Shown here one piece after another: positions 8,927-17,612 of a stretch of 64,000 nt of DNA. A program made the translations under genes and the position numbers. The notes below the pieces were generated by a model. It saw only the letters and a list, made by a program, of their open reading frames with translations. It was not told where the DNA came from and ran no database searches. Numbering within the stretch: the first letter of the stretch is position 1; the number at the start of each line of letters is the position of its first letter. Source of the DNA: JAOAPY01 sp038237475 (GTDB lineage: Bacteria > Acidobacteriota > Blastocatellia > Pyrinomonadales > Pyrinomonadaceae); contig JBBRYS010000004.1 in the NCBI GenBank assembly GCA_038237475.1, positions 62,001 through 126,000 on the forward strand. The letters run 5' to 3'.

Positions 8927-10234
8927 TCAAGCGTCGGGAAAGGTCAGGCAATGCGTTTTCTGAATCTTCTCGCGTAACCCCTCAGCCAATTTCGCCTCAG
9001 CTGCGAATTCTGGCCATCGAGCCACAACGGAGGATACTTGCTTGACGATCGCTTCAGCTCGACCACGCTTCATGTTTGCGCTTTTCGCAGCAGTCCGAAA
9101 ATCTGCCATCGTGAAACCATCGCGCTTTCCGTTCATTGTCATCTGATGACTGGCAGTCCATGCGCCCGAAGGATTGTAGCTATAGGTCACATCAAAAGCC
9201 GGAGCTAGTGACCATTGGCCCTCTTTATTCATGAGGAAGGCAATATTCTTAACGTGATCATCTTGATTGCGGGCCACTATATTGAACGCCAGGCGCCGAA
9301 ATTCTTCTTCCACAGCGTCCATCGGTAGTTGCAACTGCCGGATGGTCAGTAGGGCTTGCTCATACGAGTAAGCACCGGCTTGGTTATAGTCGAAGTGCGC
9401 GAGAGCACCCAATGATTGCATGTGAAGCTTCTCTCCACTCGGCGAACGATCGAAACGCCTGGTCATGAAGTGACGCCGGCCATTCTCTTCGAACAGTCGG
9501 CATTCACTCATGTTGATTCGACATGCCTTCGCCATTAAGTAGTAAGCGTATTCAATTACTCCGTAGCCTTTTGGATCTTCCAGCTCTTTGTCTTTGTTGC
9601 CCGCCACTCCGTCAAACTTCAAAATCCAGTATTCGAAGCCTTTCCCTGCGGCGATTTGGCCGGACCGAACTTCGTTTGTCATCCGGTTCCACGCGATGAC
9701 GGCTTTGGCCCGCGCACCACCCGCTGACGTTCCCACTCTAAGTATGTCCTTTAATGCTTCTTCACGATCTAGGTCGGCGAAGTTGGCGCTGAATTTCCCG
9801 TGATTCGTTAGAACCTCGGACGCCAATTGCACGAGCAAATCGATTTCGATTTTTTTCGCCTGACGCAGTTTTGGACCCTTGTGAGGGACAAATTCCAGTG
9901 CGCCCATTCCGCGCGCTCCGGTGTAGCAGAGGCGTTCTACTGCGTTAAAGTCGCTGGATGTTCTGCCTTGTGTTGCCAGCCAGGCATCGATCAGAGCGGT
10001 ACCGAATTTATCCGGTAGAGAATCCGCCAGCAGGCCTGGCAAGCCCCAGAAGGTGACGAATGGCAATTCAGGGAACGTATAGATCCGATCACTAAGCGGC
10101 ATCATTAAAGGGGAGATCTGGATTCCACTTTGGGCAAAGTCTGGGTCATATTCGAAGGTCGCATAGTCCTGACCTTTCTCTAGCAGTACAGCGCCAATGC
10201 TTCGTCCCCAAAGACGCACTTCTGCGGCGGTCAT
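8927..10234 (-). CDS. hipA: HipA-family serine/threonine kinase toxin
   Basis: This is the type II toxin of a HipA/HipB pair, 435 residues long, the normal HipA length. HipA phosphorylates glutamyl-tRNA synthetase in E. coli and halts growth; the target here is unknown. Visible elements are an N-terminal domain with a GLLADSLPDKFG motif (66-78), a loop VGTSAGGARAKA (167-178) with the Ser that is autophosphorylated in the family, the catalytic-loop motif NQDDHVKN (323-330), and the metal-binding Asp in AFDVTYS (348). No key residue is missing, so it appears active. Its ATG overlaps the hipB stop by four bases (ATGA), so translation is coupled. Confidence 0.92.
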   Translation of the reverse strand: MTAAEVRLWGRSIGAVLLEKGQDYATFEYDPDFAQSGIQISPLMMPLSDRIYTFPELPFVTFWGLPGLLADSLPDKFGTALIDAWLATQGRTSSDFNAVERLCYTGARGMGALEFVPHKGPKLRQAKKIEIDLLVQLASEVLTNHGKFSANFADLDREEALKDILRVGTSAGGARAKAVIAWNRMTNEVRSGQIAAGKGFEYWILKFDGVAGNKDKELEDPKGYGVIEYAYYLMAKACRINMSECRLFEENGRRHFMTRRFDRSPSGEKLHMQSLGALAHFDYNQAGAYSYEQALLTIRQLQLPMDAVEEEFRRLAFNIVARNQDDHVKNIAFLMNKEGQWSLAPAFDVTYSYNPSGAWTASHQMTMNGKRDGFTMADFRTAAKSANMKRGRAEAIVKQVSSVVARWPEFAAEAKLAEGLREKIQKTHCLTFPDA

Positions 10235-10584
10235 GATGATTCATCCCAAGTCCATTTCTTGTGGGAGCCGTTTTCGACTCTCGTTCCGGACGCCCGTTTT
10301 CTCTTTTTTCCCTGGAGCTTTACGTGTTCCAGGGGGCTAGTTATTGACTGGGCTACCAACAAGTCGAACCGCGGTAACAGGCCGAGTGCGCGGGATATTC
10401 TGATGAATGTAGCTAGCTGCGTCGAGGCGGCACCTGACTCAAACCGTTCCAATGTCCGTTTGGAAACACCGGCCATATGTGCTAGTTGGGCTTGAGTGAG
10501 GTTGCGCGCTAACCTTGTTCGCGCGAGGCGTTCACCAATTTCCTGGAGAATCAAATCATCGCTAAATTCAGCCCTTATTTCCAT
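10231..10584 (-). CDS. hipB: HipB-like HTH (XRE) antitoxin
   Basis: This is a 117-residue antitoxin with a Cro/C1-type helix-turn-helix at residues 17-70 (IGERLARTRLARNLTQAQLA, then MAGVSKRTLERFESG). A basic C-terminal tail (GKKRKRASGTRVENGSHKKW) may contact DNA or the toxin. It neutralises HipA and normally represses its own operon. It is the first gene of the pair, with an ATG at 10582-10584. A perfect TATAAT and an inverted repeat lie 14-50 bases upstream. The neighbouring TPR gene on the other side is broken, which suggests recent insertion or rearrangement at this locus. Confidence 0.9.
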   Translation of the reverse strand: MEIRAEFSDDLILQEIGERLARTRLARNLTQAQLAHMAGVSKRTLERFESGAASTQLATFIRISRALGLLPRFDLLVAQSITSPLEHVKLQGKKRKRASGTRVENGSHKKWTWDESS

Positions 10585-10597
10585 AACACGTCACCCA

Positions 10598-10633
10598 TGG
10601 CGAATTATACCTCATAAGGCGGCTTATTCGCCA
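10598..10633 (-). promoter_or_regulatory. hipBA promoter with inverted-repeat operator
   Basis: On the minus strand a perfect TATAAT (plus 10604-10609) lies about 20 bases before the hipB start codon. It is bracketed by the inverted repeat TGGCGAAT (10598-10605) and ATTCGCCA (10626-10633), both perfect over eight bases. A smaller nested repeat, ATAAG/CTTAT, sits between them. The left arm overlaps the -10 box, so a dimer bound across the arms would block RNA polymerase. This fits HipB autoregulation. The -35 region (TTGGCG-like, 19-base spacing) is weak. The half-site sequence differs from the E. coli hip operator. Confidence 0.65.
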
Positions 10634-10636
10634 AGT

Positions 10637-11694
10637 ATGACGAATACTCAACTAGACATAAACGCCGACTTTTCGACTACCAACGCGGCCTGGCGCTCTA
10701 TAAAGAAGGCCGATACAAAGAAGCCGCTGACGCGTTCAAACGGTCAGTTCAACTCGATCCCAATAAAGCAGATGCTTTCTATCAACTGGGGAATTCATAT
10801 CGCGAGTTGGAACAGATTGCCGATGCGATTCAAGCTTATCAACAGGCTCTGAAGCTTAGGCCGGAATGGGCCGAGGCTTTGTACGGGCTTGGCGTCGCGT
10901 ACGGAATGTCGGGCGGGCCGAAGGAGGCGATTAACTACTTGAAAGAATCGCTCGCCCTTAAGCCGAACAACCCGAAGGCCTATTACAACCTGGGAGTCGC
11001 CTATTCTGATGTCGGTCAACTTGTGGACGCAGCTGAGGCATTCAAAAAAGCGACCAAGTTGAACCCCAAAGACGCAGATAACTTTTTCAATCTGGGAGTG
11101 ACTTACCAGAATCTCAATAAGCTCAAGGAGGCAGCAGATGCTTTCGCCAACGTGCTCCTGCTAAAGCCCGACGATGTGCAGGCCCACTAGCAAATCGCTT
11201 TAGTGTACGTCGCAATGGGCAAGAGGGGTCTTGCGACGATTCATTATCTTGTCCTGCGACAGTCGAGCGCGGACCTGGCGCAAAAACTCCGGACGCAACT
11301 TTTTCCAGATCGATCTTTGCTTAACAAGCGAGGCACATTCACGTTGCCGTACCACTGGGAACTGCAGCACACAGATGACGGCAAGGACCTCGGCCGTGTG
11401 CAGCTATTAATTCCGTACCCGGCTACGGACAACACCCCAGAGAGTGCCAACGCCGCGGTCATCGCCAAAATGCTGCCCGATAACGTCACGGTTAAGGAAG
11501 TGAGTGATCAGGTTTACAAGAAACCGTTCGAAGGTCTCACCGTCGTTAACGATATTCCCGATGGAGCGAATTGGCGCACAATCGTATGGACCGCTAAGGC
11601 CGGTGTTCAATACGTTTCTCTTAATCGTTTCGGCGTTACAAATAAGATCTCCGTCGGCCAAGGGTCCAGAGTGGATCTCGATCATCGATCCTAA
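10637..11694 (+). pseudogene. Broken TPR protein gene (frameshift plus nonsense)
   Basis: From 10672 one frame encodes clear tetratricopeptide repeats (for example YQRGLALYKEGRYKEAADAF, ALYGLGVAYGMSGGPKEAI and AYYNLGVAYSDVGQLVDAA). It has no start codon of its own. An ATG at 10637 is in another frame and would join the TPR frame if one T were restored to the TTTT run at 10670-10673. The TPR frame then hits TAG at 11188-11190 and continues in frame as QIALVYVAMGKRGLAT, finishing at 11694 with an unrecognised soluble domain. Two lesions in one gene suggest a pseudogene. A sequencing error is possible for either. It adjoins the hipBA promoter. Confidence 0.65.
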
Positions 11695-11714
11695 TCTCTC
11701 GCGAATGGAAATCC

Positions 11715-11789
11715 TGGAGCGGGCGACGAGGCTCGAACTCGCAACATCCAGCTTGGGAAGCTGGCGCTCTACCATTGAGCTACGCCCGC
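11715..11789 (-). tRNA. tRNA-Gly (anticodon CCC)
   Basis: The complement folds as a tRNA. The acceptor stem GCGGGCG pairs with CGCCCGC, the D arm is GCTC/GAGC, the anticodon stem CCAGC/GCTGG encloses loop TTCCCAA, and the T arm holds TTCGAGC. The loop places CCC at positions 34-36, which reads GGG codons. The 3' CCA is encoded (complement of 11715-11717) after discriminator T. There are no obvious mismatches beyond one G-U at the T stem. It lies downstream of the broken TPR gene and in the same orientation as kdsC. Confidence 0.95.
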
Positions 11790-11911
11790 TGAAAGACAGC
11801 GCTGCTGAGGTGCGAATGAAAGATAAACAGCGCGCACCATTGTGTCAACGAGAGGACACAAATTGTTTCGCCTAACTGCCATAGTGCTGCCAGCAAGCGG
11901 TGTTCAAAACA

Positions 11912-12460
11912 TCACAGAGCAAAGTAGCGCTGCATCAGCGAATTCCAATGACCCTGGGCCTTCAAGATAATTTCCACGACTTCCCTCACCGCGCCCCGGC
12001 CACCAGCGGCTTGGGTGATGTAATGCGCGACTGACAAAGTCTCTGCCACCGCGTCTGCTACAGCCACTGACAACTCGACCCGCTGCATGATGGGAATGTC
12101 GGTGACATCGTCACCGATGAAGGCAACTTCACTCTCCTCAACCTGAGCCAACGACAGCAGCTCATTGAAGTCCTTGATCTTGTCGAAAGTGCCCTGGCGC
12201 ACGAGCGCGGGATCCATGCCCAGTTCGAGGGCACGGCGGGTGACGACGCTCGAGCTGCGTCCGGAAATAATTCCAGCTCGCAATCCGGCGCGATGAAGCA
12301 GCGCAATGCCATGCCCGTCGCGCACATGGAAAGACTTCTGCTCGTCAGCCGAGCCGAGCAAAGTGATCGTGCCGTCTGTCAGCACACCATCACAGTCCAT
12401 CAGCAAGAGCTTAACGCGAGTGGCCCGCCGTTCGATGTCTTGAATAGTTTCTAGTTCCAA
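11912..12460 (-). CDS. kdsC: KDO-8-phosphate phosphatase KdsC (HAD family)
   Basis: This is a 182-residue HAD phosphatase without a large cap domain, the KdsC size. It has the nucleophile motif LLMDCDGVLTDG (Asp22 and Asp24), motif II in GIISGRSS, and the late Asp motif FIGDDVTDIP. It removes phosphate from KDO-8-phosphate to give KDO, the inner sugar of lipopolysaccharide, in the cytoplasm. A C-terminal AAGGRGAVREVVEIIL segment also matches the family. It is the last gene of the minus-strand kdsB-pyrG-kdsA group. A palindromic repeat fills the 171-base gap to the gene before it. Confidence 0.92.
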   Translation of the reverse strand: MELETIQDIERRATRVKLLLMDCDGVLTDGTITLLGSADEQKSFHVRDGHGIALLHRAGLRAGIISGRSSSVVTRRALELGMDPALVRQGTFDKIKDFNELLSLAQVEESEVAFIGDDVTDIPIMQRVELSVAVADAVAETLSVAHYITQAAGGRGAVREVVEIILKAQGHWNSLMQRYFAL

Positions 12461-12477
12461 GTGTCTAGTTCCAGGTT

Positions 12478-12595
12478 TTGTACTTTGAGCTTTGTACTTT
12501 GTACTTTGATTTGTCAGCCGCGTTTGATTTTCTTACTAAGATCAATTTTTACCGTCAAGAAGAGCAAAGTTCAAAGCACAAAGTACAAAGCTCAA
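12478..12595. repeat. Palindromic element of 7-nt TTGNNCT units, second copy
   Basis: Left heptamers at 12478-12512 read TTGTACT, TTGAGCT, TTGTACT, TTGTACT, TTGATTT. Right heptamers at 12561-12595 read AGAGCAA, AGTTCAA, AGCACAA, AGTACAA, AGCTCAA. Their complements are again TTGNNCT units. A 10-base direct repeat TCTAGTTCCA occurs just outside the left arm with 14-base spacing. The element lies in the kdsC upstream gap inside a probable operon, so it would be transcribed and could fold. Its right arm begins like that of the element at 8123. Confidence 0.85.
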
Positions 12596-12631
12596 GGCCC
12601 AACACCCTGCTCACAGCTTAAAGTTAATGTC

Positions 12632-14962
12632 TTATCTGACCTCAAACAAATCAATCCCGGAGAGTTTCCACGCACTGCCTACCCGCACGAGAGTAAAGAC
12701 GGCCGTGCCCGCGGCTTCCTTGCCGAGGACTTTCGACGTGATTGACACGTCAGCGACCGTCTGGACGGAGTCCAATTGCTCAGTGCGTAACACCCTCGTC
12801 TGCCACACATCGGGTCTGGTTCCCAATAGGCCGTTGATGAATCTGCCCAACTCGCCGGACAGAACTTTGTTTTCCAGGTCAGCCTTGGATCCCGCTGTAA
12901 TGTCCTTCCCCAGTTGCCCGGCGAAGGCACGCACGCTTTCGTCGACCGGCGGCTGCGAAGTTCCCACGCTCTCGGCGCGGATGCGACCGGCACGAGCGGC
13001 GAGGGCCGAGGCGTACTCACCTTCGGTCCGCACTGCTTCATTAAAGCGCCGCGCCGCCTCGACTATCTGCCCTCTCTTTAATTCGATCTCGCCCAGGCCA
13101 ACATTAGCCCAAGCCAACGAGGCCGCAGCCGGCAACGGCTCTTCAAGCGCAGCGCGAAACAACTTCTCGGCTTCGTCCAGCTTATTTGCTCCGAGCAGCG
13201 CTCGAGCCAACAGCAGACGCGCTTCCTGAAGTCGCGGCGCCGCTGCGACGATCTCGCGCGCCGTTGTTTCTGCACGAGTAAAATCCTGGGCCCCGAAAAA
13301 TCGAGCAGCCTCACCCAGCGCATCATTTAATTCCCGCACTCGAGGCACGACGTCGTTGCTGTAATCGATCTGCGGATAAAGCTTGTCCGGATCAACTTCC
13401 ACGCGAACGATTTTCGCCGTCGTTTTGAAAACGGCGTCAGCGAAATTCTGCGCCGGGACAGTCGTTTCGACTTTCAGCTGCTCGCCGCGATCGGTAGTGG
13501 CGACGACGGTGACCAGAGCGTCGATAGAGCCCATGTTCCTTAGCGCCGAAACAGTTTCAGTTCCCCGAACCTGAGGCAGACCGACCATCAGATCCATTTC
13601 TGTTGCCTGGTCCAATTCGTAATCTAGCAACTTCCTCAGAGCCTCGTCTCCGCGGGCAGCGATAGCGCCGCGCAATGAAGCCAGGCTGATGCCTGAGTGA
13701 TCGCCGGCAGCGCCCTGAAGTTGTGTGCGGAGAATATTGAGGAAAGCTTCACGACCGAGCCGCCGATCCACCAGTTGCCAAACCATCGAACTCTTGTTTG
13801 GCATGCCACTAAAGTAGCTGTCATCCAGCGGGGTCGATCGGGACAGAGGAACATCTCGTTTAGCCACGGTGGCAAACGCGGTTCGCTCACGCAGCACTTC
13901 CGAAGCCGCGGGATCCCGCCCAAATTGTTTTTCGAGAAAGAGGAGCGCGAGGTATCGTGAGATGCCATCACGTAAGACTCCAGAGCCTTCTCCGTGCACA
14001 GGTGTTTGTCCGCCAATCCAGAGTCGAGCGGTCGATTCGGCGATCAGCATCGCGGTCGCTGCATCCAGTTTGGAGCGCCGAAAGGCGCCTCGTTCAATCA
14101 GCAACGTGCCGGTATCGTTAAAGCCCGCGCCGCGACGAACGGCGATGAGGCGCATGGGCACTGCGGGAGATGGACCAAGTAAAGGGGCATAAAACGTTCG
14201 AGCTGCGGCCGCCAGGTTCATCATCGCTTCAGCCTGCTTTTTTTCATCAGGCGGCGTGCCCGGAGCCAGGAAAGCTGTGATTCCCTTCGCCTCACCGGCC
14301 CCCTCGGTACGTTCCCATGAGCCTTGCAGAAAAAACGGTTGACCATTGAGTGTTTGTTCGAAGACGACGGCGTTGCCGGCAGAGCTCTCCGTTCCCGAGC
14401 TAATCACTCCGTTGCCCTCAACGCGAAGTTTGAACCGAGCGGTATCGGTGGCGCGGACAGTGAAGGGAGTATTCAAAACCGGATACCAACCTCCGGCTGC
14501 GAGATCGGAGGCGGCGACCGCTGTGAGCGGAAGAAATTGCGAGCCCAATTGTGAGATCGCTTCAAGTCCCGTATTGCGCTCCACCAGCAGCCGATAGTCT
14601 ACGGATACTGCGACGCTTCCGTTTGCTGGCACGCTGGGCAAGGTGACATTCAGCCGTTGCAAACCGGATCGCGCATCGGGCAATAAGCGAAATGTGGCCT
14701 GGGTACCATTGACATTGACGCTCTTTACTTTAGCTCTTGAATTCAAGCGGAAGGTCAATCCTGTGCCCGCACCTCGTCCGACATTCTCAATCGTCAGCGT
14801 GGCTACTGCCGCCAGGGTGCGTTCGGATTGCAGCACGCTGGCAGAAATATCAAAACCCATGACTTGCCAGGAAGCGCGAGCGTCATCCTGAGCCGCGGTT
14901 CTCCGATCAATGCTGCCAAGTGAAATGAGAAGGACAAGAGCACTTAGAAAACGTTTCTTCAT
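12632..14962 (-). CDS. Exported M1-peptidase-like protein lacking zinc ligands, with TPRs
   Basis: It has 776 residues from the ATG at 14960-14962, which opens a signal peptide (KKRFLSALVLLISLGS). The frame extends to 15046, but that would overlap kdsA. The layout resembles M1 aminopeptidases: an N-terminal beta domain (70-230), a GAMEN-like strand (GTLLIERGAF), then AESTARLW (308-315) where HExxHxW is expected, and LRDG (330-333) for the LNEG glutamate. Both His are Ala and the Glu is Asp, so it cannot bind zinc normally. TPR-like helices follow (about 540-640), then a C-terminal SnoaL/NTF2-like strand region. It is probably a non-catalytic periplasmic binding protein. Confidence 0.7.
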   Translation of the reverse strand: MKKRFLSALVLLISLGSIDRRTAAQDDARASWQVMGFDISASVLQSERTLAAVATLTIENVGRGAGTGLTFRLNSRAKVKSVNVNGTQATFRLLPDARSGLQRLNVTLPSVPANGSVAVSVDYRLLVERNTGLEAISQLGSQFLPLTAVAASDLAAGGWYPVLNTPFTVRATDTARFKLRVEGNGVISSGTESSAGNAVVFEQTLNGQPFFLQGSWERTEGAGEAKGITAFLAPGTPPDEKKQAEAMMNLAAAARTFYAPLLGPSPAVPMRLIAVRRGAGFNDTGTLLIERGAFRRSKLDAATAMLIAESTARLWIGGQTPVHGEGSGVLRDGISRYLALLFLEKQFGRDPAASEVLRERTAFATVAKRDVPLSRSTPLDDSYFSGMPNKSSMVWQLVDRRLGREAFLNILRTQLQGAAGDHSGISLASLRGAIAARGDEALRKLLDYELDQATEMDLMVGLPQVRGTETVSALRNMGSIDALVTVVATTDRGEQLKVETTVPAQNFADAVFKTTAKIVRVEVDPDKLYPQIDYSNDVVPRVRELNDALGEAARFFGAQDFTRAETTAREIVAAAPRLQEARLLLARALLGANKLDEAEKLFRAALEEPLPAAASLAWANVGLGEIELKRGQIVEAARRFNEAVRTEGEYASALAARAGRIRAESVGTSQPPVDESVRAFAGQLGKDITAGSKADLENKVLSGELGRFINGLLGTRPDVWQTRVLRTEQLDSVQTVADVSITSKVLGKEAAGTAVFTLVRVGSAWKLSGIDLFEVR

Positions 14963-15026
14963 AGAATTAATAGTGGCAAATCCGGAAATGATTGAACAGA
15001 TTCTAGGCAGCAGGCGACCTACCAGT

Positions 15027-15842
15027 TCACTTTCCCACCAATGCATGTATGTCCCGCAAAGTGTTCAGTAATGCCTGCATGCGCTCCAGCGGTAAGGCGT
15101 TCGGTCCATCTGAAAGCGCACGTTCCGGACGCTCATGCACTTCCATAAAGACCGCATCCACGCCGCAGGCGACTCCCGCGCGCGCGAGCGGTTCGATATA
15201 TTCTGATTGCCCGCCGGTCGCATGCCCTAGTCCACCCGGCAGCTGCAGCGAATGTGTGACATCAAAGACAACCGGCACTTCAAATTCGCGCATGATTGGG
15301 AACGATCGCATATCAACGACGAGGTTATTGTAACCAAAGCTAACGCCTCGTTCGGTCAGCAGTAATTTTTCGCAGCCTGCCGCTCGGGCCTTGTCGACAA
15401 TATTCCGTGCATCCTGCGGAGCCAGAAACTGGCCCTTCTTAACATTTACCGCGCATCCGGATTGAGCGGCTGCGAGTATCAAGTCAGTTTGGCGAGAAAG
15501 AAATGCGGGGATCTGAAGAATGTCAACCACCTCAGCTACCGGCTCCACCTGCGAGACATCGTGGACGTCGGTGAGCACCGGCAAACCAAGTTCGTCCTTT
15601 ACCTGTTGTAGTACTTCCAGTCCGGCCTCCATTCCCAGGCCGCGAAAGCTCTTAACCGAGGAGCGATTGGCCTTGTCAAATGAAGCCTTAAAGACCAGAT
15701 CAAGTCCGGCATGCTGCGCTCGAGACGCACATTCACGCGCCATCATCAATGTATGCTCCCGGGATTCAACGACGCACGGACCGGCGATGATTGTCAGACG
15801 TCCATCACCGAAAGTGGCGCTACCAACTTTAAATGAGTTCAT
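15027..15842 (-). CDS. kdsA: KDO-8-phosphate synthase KdsA
   Basis: This is a 271-residue class I DAHP-like aldolase that condenses phosphoenolpyruvate with arabinose-5-phosphate to give KDO-8-phosphate in the cytoplasm. Diagnostic stretches are IIAGPCVVESREH, VFKASFDKANRSS (PEP/A5P binding), PVLTDVHDVSQ, VNVKKGQFLAPQD, and FDVTHSLQLPGG. Length and motif order are standard. It lies 58 bases after the kinase gene and 64 bases before the M1-like gene, all on the minus strand. Together with kdsB, kdsC and pyrG in this run it supplies CMP-KDO for lipopolysaccharide. Confidence 0.95.
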   Translation of the reverse strand: MNSFKVGSATFGDGRLTIIAGPCVVESREHTLMMARECASRAQHAGLDLVFKASFDKANRSSVKSFRGLGMEAGLEVLQQVKDELGLPVLTDVHDVSQVEPVAEVVDILQIPAFLSRQTDLILAAAQSGCAVNVKKGQFLAPQDARNIVDKARAAGCEKLLLTERGVSFGYNNLVVDMRSFPIMREFEVPVVFDVTHSLQLPGGLGHATGGQSEYIEPLARAGVACGVDAVFMEVHERPERALSDGPNALPLERMQALLNTLRDIHALVGK

Positions 15843-15900
15843 AGTAAAAACGTCTGCCTAAGTCAGCACTCGGTCCCGTAAAGCAAGCTCGCACAATTAA

Positions 15901-17448
15901 TCAAAATGGTTTTTTGAAGATGCGCTTTACCTTGTCCAGCACTGAGCCCACTTTGGATTGCTTCTTCTCTGGCTTCTTTGCCTCTACTTTTCGATTCTCT
16001 TTCACTGGAGTTGGAGACGGCGAAGGCGAAGGAGTCGGTGTAGGTGACGGCTCTACGGGTGACGGGCTGGCAACAACGGTCGCTCCCTGCTCAACGTTTG
16101 TCCCGCGGGATCTGCCCATCATAAAAGCGATGCCAATTATCGTGCTCAACAGCACCAGGGCGGCGATTGCAATGATGGCCGTCTGGCCCGAGCGCTTTCC
16201 TTTAGCGAAATCAATATTGATCCGACGTTGCTCACGAGGCAGCGACGTTCCAATCTCCGCCACTGAAGCAGCCGTCGGCAACACCAGCGGGTGCTTGTCA
16301 ACAATTGTCTGCGCCTGATCCGAGGAAATGACGGACAAGTCTCCTGCGGATGTCGCCGCACGATGCTCGCGTAAGCGCCCCAAATCAACTACCAAACGCC
16401 CTGATGGTGATGGAGTCCCCGCACTCCGCACCGCTTCCAGGCTGGGCAATGTGGAAGCAGAAGCATGCTCCAGGCCCAGCGTGCCCGCCGTGTACAGCAA
16501 CTCCTGTCGAAACGCTTCGGCATCCTGCGGCCGATCCTCGGGCCGTTTTTCGAGCGCGTGAAGAACTATATTTTCCAGTGCCGGCGGAATAGATGAGATG
16601 AATTCGGTTGGCTTACGCGGAATCTCGGTCGAGTGCCGCATGGCGATAGCTAGCGGCGTTTGACCGCTGAAGGGCACCACGCCGGTTAACATCTCGTAGA
16701 GAATTACACCCAGACTGTAAACATCGGCAGCCGGGGTCAGCGGCAGTCCCTGGCATTGTTCCGGAGACATATAGCGCGGCGTGCCGATGATCGCGCCAAC
16801 CTGAGTCAGCGTCTGGCGATCTTCATCATCAAGAGAATCAGCCGCCAACTTGGCAATGCCAAAGTCCAGCACCTTTACAATAGTCGGGACATCTGAGCGT
16901 TGGACCACGAAAATATTCGCAGGTTTGAGATCGCGATGAATGATTCCGGCTTCGTGAGCTGCGGCTACGGCTGACGAAATCTGCAACATGATCGAGACGG
17001 CGTGGGCCAGGTCAAGCGGCCCCTCTTTAGACAGCAGGTCGCGGAGCGTCTTGCCCTCGAGCAGTTCCATCACGATGTAAACATAACCGTCGGCGGTCTG
17101 CCCAAAATCAGTCACACTTACAGCATTCGCATGCCGCAAGCGGCCGGCTGCTTTTGCCTCGCGCCGAAACCGCGCTTTGGCGGCTTCATCTTCGACAAAA
17201 CGTTGGTTCAGCACTTTGACCGCTACCGGTCGATCTATTAACTGGTGACGCGCCCGATAAACGGTCCCCATACCACCGATACCGAGCTTTTCCTCGAGCA
17301 GGTACTTTTCATCGAGAGTCCTGCCGAGCAGCGGATCCGCCGGCGGTGGTGAAGCGTTCGTGGCGTCTGCCTGAAGTGGAGAACTGTCCTGCGGACAGAA
17401 TTTCAGATCCTCAGAGTAACCCTGACCGCATGTTGGGCAATGAAGCAT
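15901..17448 (-). CDS. Membrane Ser/Thr protein kinase with zinc-ribbon N-terminus
   Basis: This 515-residue Hanks-type kinase begins with a zinc-ribbon-like segment (CPTCGQG...FCPQ, Cys4, Cys7, Cys18). The kinase domain spans about 48-310: glycine loop GIGGMGTV (56-63), Lys78 in VAVKVL, HRDLKPAN (171-178), DFG (195-197) and GTPRYMSPEQ. A variable region follows, then one transmembrane helix (TAIIAIAALVLLSTIIGIAF), a Pro/Ser-rich linker and a Lys-rich tail, so the kinase faces the cytoplasm. All catalytic residues are present. Its position between pyrG and kdsA suggests, but does not show, control of envelope-sugar synthesis. Confidence 0.9.
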   Translation of the reverse strand: MLHCPTCGQGYSEDLKFCPQDSSPLQADATNASPPPADPLLGRTLDEKYLLEEKLGIGGMGTVYRARHQLIDRPVAVKVLNQRFVEDEAAKARFRREAKAAGRLRHANAVSVTDFGQTADGYVYIVMELLEGKTLRDLLSKEGPLDLAHAVSIMLQISSAVAAAHEAGIIHRDLKPANIFVVQRSDVPTIVKVLDFGIAKLAADSLDDEDRQTLTQVGAIIGTPRYMSPEQCQGLPLTPAADVYSLGVILYEMLTGVVPFSGQTPLAIAMRHSTEIPRKPTEFISSIPPALENIVLHALEKRPEDRPQDAEAFRQELLYTAGTLGLEHASASTLPSLEAVRSAGTPSPSGRLVVDLGRLREHRAATSAGDLSVISSDQAQTIVDKHPLVLPTAASVAEIGTSLPREQRRINIDFAKGKRSGQTAIIAIAALVLLSTIIGIAFMMGRSRGTNVEQGATVVASPSPVEPSPTPTPSPSPSPTPVKENRKVEAKKPEKKQSKVGSVLDKVKRIFKKPF

Positions 17449-17612
17449 GAAGTTTATGATTCAGATCCTCCCAGCAGGGGGACGCAGGGGATTATCTCGC
17501 AAAAATGGCTTGGATGCACTTCAAGGGGAAAGAAAATCGTACGGGGAGGCTGGCAGCTCTTTTTTGAAACAATAACGCAAGGGGATAATTCGAAAGGCCG
17601 GGGAAGTGGCGC

